A program made the translations under genes and the position numbers. Below the pieces are notes generated by a model. It had not been told where the DNA came from, searched no databases, and saw only the letters and a list, made by a program, of their open reading frames with translations. A DNA stretch of 63,817 nucleotides from WYZ-LMO2 sp038731605 (GTDB taxonomy: Archaea; Halobacteriota; Archaeoglobi; Archaeoglobales; Archaeoglobaceae), in NCBI GenBank assembly GCA_038731605.1, contig JAVYQP010000007.1:1-63817 (forward strand), in the 5' to 3' direction. Shown here piece by piece: positions 58,793-63,817 of the stretch (position 1 is the first letter of the stretch; each line of letters begins with the position of its first letter).

Positions 58793-59457
58793 CTCGCCCC
58801 GTTTTCGAACGTCTCCTTCTTCCATATCGGAAGTTCGGTTTTCATGAGCTCCACCGCAAGGATCAGCGGAGCCCAGATGTCTTTTCTATGCTGTCCAGCG
58901 ACTGCGATGTAAACAATGTCCTCGCCAGGCATAACCACGCCGAGTTTGTGGAAAAGCTTTACATTTCTAATCCCGGGAAAACGTTTAACGTTGTTTTCGA
59001 GTTCCGCAACTTTTTCTGCGAGAATCTCCTTGTATGCTTCGTATTCGAGCATTTTCACCTTTTTTCCCTCAGATACGCCCCTCGCAACGCCGATGAAGAT
59101 TCCGATGGCTCCGCAGTCTAAGGCATTTTTCTTCACTTTTTCAACCACGCTTTTCAGCGTTTCTATTTCTGGTGCGTTAAGAACGTCTTCGAGTTTCGTG
59201 GCTTTTGGTATCTTTACACCCATCCCCTTCTCGAGCCCCTCTACTTCGAGATCAAACCCCTTAAGAATTGCAAAGTCGAAACCGAGATCTGCAAGACATT
59301 CCAAGGCTTCCTTAAGATTTCTCGTGTCTGCAGTTATCTGCAGTGATTCTCCGAGCTTTGCGCAACACTCGTTCTTCCCATTTTTCACGACGAGAACCGC
59401 TTTCCCAATCTTCTTTACCTCCTCAAAAATCTTTTCATCCCCAACAGCGATCTTCAA
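58783..59457 (-). CDS. moaE: Molybdopterin synthase large subunit MoaE with N-terminal extension
   Basis: Transfers sulfur from MoaD thiocarboxylate to precursor Z to make molybdopterin or tungstopterin. The C-terminal 135 residues are MoaE (GAIGIFIGVARGV, MLEYEAYKE, then AGQHRKDIWAP and the conserved PIWKKE lysines). The first 85 residues (VLVVKNGKNECCAKL, DFAILKGFDLEV) are an extra domain that resembles the end of MobB-type proteins. The role of that part is unknown. It overlaps the phosphoesterase by 23 bases and argH by a few. Confidence 0.9.
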   Translation of the reverse strand: MKIAVGDEKIFEEVKKIGKAVLVVKNGKNECCAKLGESLQITADTRNLKEALECLADLGFDFAILKGFDLEVEGLEKGMGVKIPKATKLEDVLNAPEIETLKSVVEKVKKNALDCGAIGIFIGVARGVSEGKKVKMLEYEAYKEILAEKVAELENNVKRFPGIRNVKLFHKLGVVMPGEDIVYIAVAGQHRKDIWAPLILAVELMKTELPIWKKETFENGARWV

Positions 59458-59965
59458 AGCTCTTCACCTCCATAGAACAGAAAATCGGTTGAACGACGTG
59501 GTGTTTGAAGCTAATCCTTTCCCCCTCGACTTCGATCTCAGCGCAACTCGCAACAGACATCCTCGGCTGAGTTGGGCTTCCCGGGCAAATGGCGACAATT
59601 CCTTTTCTTTTCTCAATCACGAATCTGTGCAAATGCCCAAAGATGAGCACGTCAACCTCGAGTTCCATCGCCTTGTATATCAAATCGTGAAAATCGTTCA
59701 CATAGTTCCCAGAGTGGATAACTCCAAACCTAAACCTCCCAACTTCGAATTTCGCAACCTCATCCAATTCCGATTTCACTCTTTCGTCGTCGGAATTCCC
59801 ACGGACTGCGATGAGATTGAAGTCTGCGAATCTCCTGTATACTTCGTAGCTCGTGAAGTCCCCAGCGTGGACTACGAGATCTGCAAAGCCCAACAACTCT
59901 TCGAGCTTCTTTGGTATGCTCCATTCCTCGAGATGTGTGTCTGCGAGCGCAATTATTTTCATCAC
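59435..59965 (-). CDS. Metallophosphoesterase, YfcE/MJ0936 type
   Basis: 176-residue calcineurin-like phosphodiesterase: ADTHLEE (D, H), HAGDFTS, RGNSDDE, VIHSG and FGHLHR in the right order, as in the YfcE/MJ0936 group. The substrate is unknown. It heads the operon with moaE, argH and gatD, and the next start lies 23 bases inside it. Alternative ATG at 59962. Confidence 0.9.
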   Translation of the reverse strand: MMKIIALADTHLEEWSIPKKLEELLGFADLVVHAGDFTSYEVYRRFADFNLIAVRGNSDDERVKSELDEVAKFEVGRFRFGVIHSGNYVNDFHDLIYKAMELEVDVLIFGHLHRFVIEKRKGIVAICPGSPTQPRMSVASCAEIEVEGERISFKHHVVQPIFCSMEVKSFEDRCWG

Positions 59966-60001
59966 GTAGCATTGGCGATTCGCAAATAAATTTTTTTGGC
60001 A

Positions 60002-62287
60002 TCAAAGATATCTGCTCGAATACCACTCCCAGATCTTCTTCAGCCCAGAAAGCAACGTCGAGTATTTTTCGCTTGCATCTATTTCTCTCCAAGGACGGAG
60101 CTGGAGGCACTTCGCAACGATTGTCCTCTCCTCGACTTCGCTTAGCTTTGCATCGCCGAGCTTCGAGTAGTAAAACCTAACGAGCGGTCTTGCGAGATCA
60201 GAGATGTATTCGTAAAACCCAAGACCCTCGAAGTATTTTTGAAGCCTTTCAATCTCGACAACGCCGAATTTCGGTTTGCAGGCGTCGATCTCTCTTCTGA
60301 GCGTTTTTAAGACTCTTATTGCTGTTGTAACTTCGAGATCGCTCAGCTCATCGCTTAGATATTCAATGAACCTTCGGACGAATTCCACGTTCATCCTTTC
60401 AACGTTCTCAAAGTCGCTTATCGGTTTCAAAACGATCGCAGTAAATTCCCCGCTAACTTCGTTTCTCTGCGGGGTTATGTGCACTGGAATGAAGCCATTC
60501 TTGATCCAGAACTTCATCAATTCGTCGGATATTCCAAACCCAGAACCAACCCAATCCAAAGAGTTTTGATTTGCCCATTCTACGATTTTTTTGAGGGCAA
60601 AACTCCCGATCCCGAGATCCATTGCATTCGGGTGTGTCGCAATTCTAACAACTCTCAGCCCTTTTTTCTTTGCAAACTCGTAGTTCCAGAAGTGCTTCAA
60701 CGCTAAATCTGGGATTATTTGTCCCTTCGGCTTGTAGCCTTGGCGAATCTTTTCGATCACATCGTCTCCGAGTCCACCTTCGATCGCAATGTGAAGAGAA
60801 CAAACGATCTTCCCGTTGGCGAAAACAGCGAAGGGAAAATGATTTGGGGTGTCGAGAAGGATTGCAAGATCTGAAGGACGATTGCGGTAGTGAGCAAGAA
60901 CGTAGATTCCGAAGAATTCCCTCAGCATTCTCTCGTTCTTCATCAGCTCCTCTTTCTCGAGCATTTGGAACTCGAGCTCTTGCGCTTTTATTTTCTCGAA
61001 GTCTTTCTCGTCCAACTCCGCAGGCTGTGCATTGAGCAATAGAACATCGTAGAGCCAAGCTTCGATTGGATCACCGCTTCCGTATCTTATCGGCTCAGAC
61101 ATGTGGATCTTTTCAACCTCGATGGTTTCATCGCTCTCGAGTTTTTTGAGAAAGCGGACGTTGAAACTCCTTCCCGTTCCTTCGTATCCGTGAACAGTTG
61201 TCGAGAATATCATGTGCCTAACATTTGTTGTGATCTGGAGCAGAACCGGCGCTTCAATCCCCGCCGCCTCGTCCACTATCAGGATGTCTGCGAATTCTCT
61301 TTCCTCGATCGCCCTCCTTGGAACGGCGTATTCGACCCTCGCATACTTGCTGTTCAAAACAGTGATCAGATCTTCGTCGCTCTTTTTAACAAAGAAGTCC
61401 TTCATTCCCTGTCTCTTCATCGCCTTCATCAGAAATCTGAAATAAGTCTGAACCGACTCCGGAGTCGGAGCGACGACGAGAACTCTCACGGGTCTTTTCA
61501 AGATTCTTTCGAGCCTCGAAACCAGGGCTGGTGTTACGATTCCAAGAACCGCCGTTTTTCCACGACCTCTATCTGCGGTTATAACGACTGCCTTTCTCTC
61601 CCTTTCTCTTTCGAAAAAGCGTTCAAACAACGAAACAACCCTAACCTGATCTTGGGTTGCGCAGAGCTTGTAGAGCTTTTTCTTTATCCTCGTTTTCTCT
61701 GGGATTACGATCTCCTCTCTCGAAGGCGATGACCTTTCGAACTTGTATCTCTTAACGATTTTCCCAGAATCGACGTCGTAAATTATAACTCCCTCCGCCT
61801 CAAGCGTTCTCTCGATGAACCTGCGATAAAATCTCCCGACGACGTCTTCAATCGTAAAAGGCTCGCTGATGAGGTCTTCATGCCACTTGCTCTTCATGTT
61901 GAACCATTTCTCCAAAGGCGGTGAGATTGCAACAACTATACCGCCTTCTTCAATCGTTTCAACAACGATCCCGAGATCGTTCGGATGAAAGCCTTCGGTT
62001 AAATCCATTATCAGCGCAGAAAAAGTCCTTCCAAGAACTTGGGACGAGTCCTTCCAATGAAAACGTTCTCCAGCGAAGTCCTTCACAAGTTCAAGAAAGT
62101 TCTCCCTACCCACGAGCAGGAGATCTTTTTTAGCGTTTCTTTCCAAATTTTCGCTTACAAGTTTACCCGCAATCCTTATCGCTTCTTTCAAATTGCTCGA
62201 ACAAAGGAATACGAGAAACCTGTGCCTATTCTTACGAGCATTTTCCATCGCAACGTCTACTTCGTGAAAAAGTTCAGCCATTGGCAT
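60002..62287 (-). CDS. tmcA: tRNA(Met) cytidine acetyltransferase TmcA
   Basis: Makes N4-acetylcytidine with acetyl-CoA and ATP, in hyperthermophiles in many RNAs. The 761 residues start with a TmcA-specific domain, then an ATPase/RNA-helicase module with Walker A ADRGRGKTAV (238-247), ILIVDEAAGIE as DExx box, a GNAT acetyltransferase domain (VVRIATHPNAMDLGIGSFAL) and a C-terminal tRNA-binding helical part. Length and order match TmcA/Nat10. It follows the thermosome gene after 46 bases that include T runs. Confidence 0.94.
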   Translation of the reverse strand: MPMAELFHEVDVAMENARKNRHRFLVFLCSSNLKEAIRIAGKLVSENLERNAKKDLLLVGRENFLELVKDFAGERFHWKDSSQVLGRTFSALIMDLTEGFHPNDLGIVVETIEEGGIVVAISPPLEKWFNMKSKWHEDLISEPFTIEDVVGRFYRRFIERTLEAEGVIIYDVDSGKIVKRYKFERSSPSREEIVIPEKTRIKKKLYKLCATQDQVRVVSLFERFFERERERKAVVITADRGRGKTAVLGIVTPALVSRLERILKRPVRVLVVAPTPESVQTYFRFLMKAMKRQGMKDFFVKKSDEDLITVLNSKYARVEYAVPRRAIEEREFADILIVDEAAGIEAPVLLQITTNVRHMIFSTTVHGYEGTGRSFNVRFLKKLESDETIEVEKIHMSEPIRYGSGDPIEAWLYDVLLLNAQPAELDEKDFEKIKAQELEFQMLEKEELMKNERMLREFFGIYVLAHYRNRPSDLAILLDTPNHFPFAVFANGKIVCSLHIAIEGGLGDDVIEKIRQGYKPKGQIIPDLALKHFWNYEFAKKKGLRVVRIATHPNAMDLGIGSFALKKIVEWANQNSLDWVGSGFGISDELMKFWIKNGFIPVHITPQRNEVSGEFTAIVLKPISDFENVERMNVEFVRRFIEYLSDELSDLEVTTAIRVLKTLRREIDACKPKFGVVEIERLQKYFEGLGFYEYISDLARPLVRFYYSKLGDAKLSEVEERTIVAKCLQLRPWREIDASEKYSTLLSGLKKIWEWYSSRYL

Positions 62288-62333
62288 AATCTTGGCTTCG
62301 GCAATTAAAACTTGCTAAAAAAGTAAAAATGGA
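62288..62333 (-). terminator. T-rich spacer after the thermosome gene
   Basis: On the minus strand the 46 bases after the thermosome stop contain TTTTTACTTTTTT, an oligo-T terminator pattern, and AGTTTTAATTG, which may serve as the tmcA TATA box. Confidence 0.45.
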
Positions 62334-63817
62334 TTAGAACTCGGGCATCTCTTCAGCGCCTTTTCCTTTCTCCTTCTCTTTCTCCTTCTCGAGTCCCTTC
62401 GCTGCGATGACGTCGTCGACCCTAAGAATCATAACCGCAACTTCTGTTGCGGACTGAATCGCCTGTGTCTTTACCCTCAGAGGTTCGATGACTCCACGCT
62501 CTTTCATGTCCACGACTTTGCCTGTTTCAACGTCAACTCCTGCGAACTTCTGCCCCTTCTCGTGCGCTGACTTGAGGTTAACGATTACATCGATCGGATC
62601 AAGTCCAGCGTTCTCCGCAAGAGTCCTTGGGATTATCTCGAGCGCAGATGCAAAGGCTTCGATCGCCAACTGCTCTCTTCCGCCAACGCTTGGTGCCCAC
62701 TGCTTGAGCCTCAAGCTCAACTCCATCTCTGGTGCTCCAGCTCCAGCGACGACTTTTCCATCTTCAATTGCACATGCAACGACTCTGATCGCATCCTCAA
62801 TTCCCCTTGCGATCTCGTCGACGACGTGCTCAGTTCCACCACGGACCAAGATCGTCACAGCCTTTGGATTCTTGCAACCCTCGACGAAAACCATCTTCTC
62901 GTCGCCAACCTTTCTCTCCTCGACAAGCTCAGCTTCTCCAAGATCGGAAGCGCTTATTTCTCTGAGATCTGTGAGTATCTTAGCTCCAGTTGCCTTTGCG
63001 AGCTTCTCTATGTCGCTCTTCTTTACCCTCCTCACCGCCAAGATCCCTGCTTTCGCCAAGTAATACTGCGCAAGGTCGTCAATGCCCTTCTGGCAGAACA
63101 CCACGTTCGCACCAACGCTTGCTATTTTGTCGACCATTTCCTTCAGCATCCTCTCCTCTTGCTCGATGAACTTCTGCAACTTCTCTGGGTCTGTGATGCG
63201 AATCTTTGCATCGATCTCAGTCTCCTTGACCTCCAAAGCACTGTCCAAGAGTAAGATCTTCGCGTTCTTCACGCTTTTCGGCATTCCTGGATGAACGACT
63301 TCCTTGTCGAGAACGATGCCTTCAACGAGTTGAGTGTCTTCAACGCTCCCTCCTTGTCTCTTCTCGATCTTTATGTTCTCCGTGTCCGCCTTGAACTTAC
63401 CATTCACCTCTTCAACAATCATTCTCACTGCTTTAACTGCAATGTCAGAGAGCTTTTCAAGCGCAACTTCTGCGCCTTTTCCAGTCATCGCAGTGCTTGC
63501 GACCTTCTTCAGCATTCCGACATCGTCTTTGCTAATTGGAATCGCTATCGTATCGAGAATTTCGAGGGCTTTAGATGCTGCGAGTCTGTAACCATTGCAG
63601 ATAACCGCAGAGTGAATCTCCTGATCGAGCAACTCCTCAGCCTTCTTAAGCAACTCTCCAGCGATCACGACCGCAGTAGTTGTTCCGTCCCCGACTTCGT
63701 TGTCCTGCGTCTTCGCAACCTCTATCACCATTTTCGCAGCTGGATGCTCGACGTCCATTTCTTTCAGAATCGTAACCCCGTCGTTCGTTATCGTTATGTC
63801 ACCAAGGCTGTCTACAA
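62334..63817 (-). CDS. Thermosome subunit, missing N-terminus (cut by window end)
   Basis: ATP-dependent group II chaperonin subunit. The visible frame extends beyond the ATG at 63758 to the window edge: 493 residues in all, beginning VDSLGDITITNDGVTILKE. The ATP motif GDGTTTAVV, LVEGIVLDKEVVHPGM, and VVAGAGAPEMELS are all present. The C-terminal tail is short, charged and repetitive (KEKEKEKGKG) and ends MPEF. About 52 residues are missing compared with family length (about 545). It is upstream of tmcA on the same strand. Confidence 0.96.
   Translation of the reverse strand, partial: VDSLGDITITNDGVTILKEMDVEHPAAKMVIEVAKTQDNEVGDGTTTAVVIAGELLKKAEELLDQEIHSAVICNGYRLAASKALEILDTIAIPISKDDVGMLKKVASTAMTGKGAEVALEKLSDIAVKAVRMIVEEVNGKFKADTENIKIEKRQGGSVEDTQLVEGIVLDKEVVHPGMPKSVKNAKILLLDSALEVKETEIDAKIRITDPEKLQKFIEQEERMLKEMVDKIASVGANVVFCQKGIDDLAQYYLAKAGILAVRRVKKSDIEKLAKATGAKILTDLREISASDLGEAELVEERKVGDEKMVFVEGCKNPKAVTILVRGGTEHVVDEIARGIEDAIRVVACAIEDGKVVAGAGAPEMELSLRLKQWAPSVGGREQLAIEAFASALEIIPRTLAENAGLDPIDVIVNLKSAHEKGQKFAGVDVETGKVVDMKERGVIEPLRVKTQAIQSATEVAVMILRVDDVIAAKGLEKEKEKEKGKGAEEMPEF

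Noticed and set aside
58916..59989. Plus-strand open frame of 357 codons
   Set aside because: It spans moaE and the phosphoesterase on the opposite strand, both with diagnostic motifs. The frame is Ser/Phe-rich, as expected for an antisense shadow.
1..63817. CRISPR array, integrase or intact insertion sequence
   Set aside because: No regularly spaced 24-40 base repeats, transposase or integrase motifs were found on either strand. The only tandem repeat is the two-copy 17-base unit at 15770.

Overview
The window is chromosomal DNA of a hyperthermophilic euryarchaeon, most likely a sulfate-reducing member of the Archaeoglobaceae. The evidence is a DsrC with both C-terminal redox cysteines, genes for methanofuran (mfnB, mfnF), tetrahydromethanopterin (mptD) and coenzyme F420 (cofE) synthesis, archaeal information-processing genes (rfcL, aIF2-alpha, nop10, aCPSF1/FttA, psmB, TmcA, GatD, aTrm56), an archaeal-type DNA gyrase subunit A, and fatty-acid-oxidation and ADP-forming acyl-CoA synthetase genes as in Archaeoglobus. 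Coding density is very high, on both strands, with many start/stop overlaps. I see no CRISPR array, intact insertion sequence, integrase or replication origin. Three tRNA genes and one convincing C/D box sRNA are present.

Layout. 1-6.4 kb: start of a thermosome gene (minus strand), then rfcL, a small helical protein, a phosphoesterase, a beta-alpha fused ADP-forming acyl-CoA synthetase, a membrane protein and a sphingosine-phosphate-lyase-like PLP enzyme. 6.4-15.8 kb: tRNA-Thr(CGU), aTrm56, purB, an HTH regulator with a solute-binding-protein-like domain, pyrE, dsrC, alaS, cofE, an ATP-grasp ligase, then a tRNA-Thr(UGU)/tRNA-Ser(CGA) cluster with decayed-looking spacers. 15.8-21.5 kb: aIF2-alpha, nop10, PAC2, a membrane acyltransferase, then map, purP, a DUF72 gene and a receiver-only response regulator on the minus strand. 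21.5-25.5 kb: a six-gene minus-strand run, artA-asd-pssA-mptD-rps15-lysA, which combines archaeosortase A with the two enzymes that make archaetidylethanolamine. 25.6-37.9 kb: AAA ATPase, PhnP-like hydrolase, mfnF, class II aldolase, psmB-aCPSF1, TPR protein, thioesterase, mdh, RHH regulator, PhoU/RCK_C protein, mfnB and deoxyhypusine synthase. 37.9-48.1 kb: OFA-type transporter, transglutaminase-like lipoprotein, rtcA, a C/D box sRNA, a membrane-anchored CrtI-like flavoprotein, a small flavoprotein, a fused hydroxyacyl-CoA dehydrogenase/enoyl-CoA hydratase and a membrane phosphodiesterase. 48.1-63.8 kb: cyclophilin-like protein, PPP phosphatase, pyrBI, hydrolase, gyrA, RsbRD-like protein, argF, acetyltransferase, a phosphoesterase-moaE-argH-gatD overlapping operon, tmcA, and a thermosome gene cut by the window end.

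How genes work together. Recurrent themes are pyrimidine (pyrB, pyrI, pyrE), purine (purB, purP) and arginine (argF, argH) synthesis, C1-carrier cofactors, RNA modification (TmcA, aTrm56, Nop10, C/D sRNA) and proteostasis (thermosome, proteasome beta, PAC2). The most coherent candidate system is the artA-asd-pssA operon for lipid anchoring of surface proteins. Haloarchaeal work has linked the same three enzymes functionally; here they are physically adjacent and translationally coupled.

Both window ends lie in thermosome coding sequence, on the same strand and split at the same conserved N-terminal region. This suggests a contig broken in a repeat shared by paralogues, or a linearised circle.
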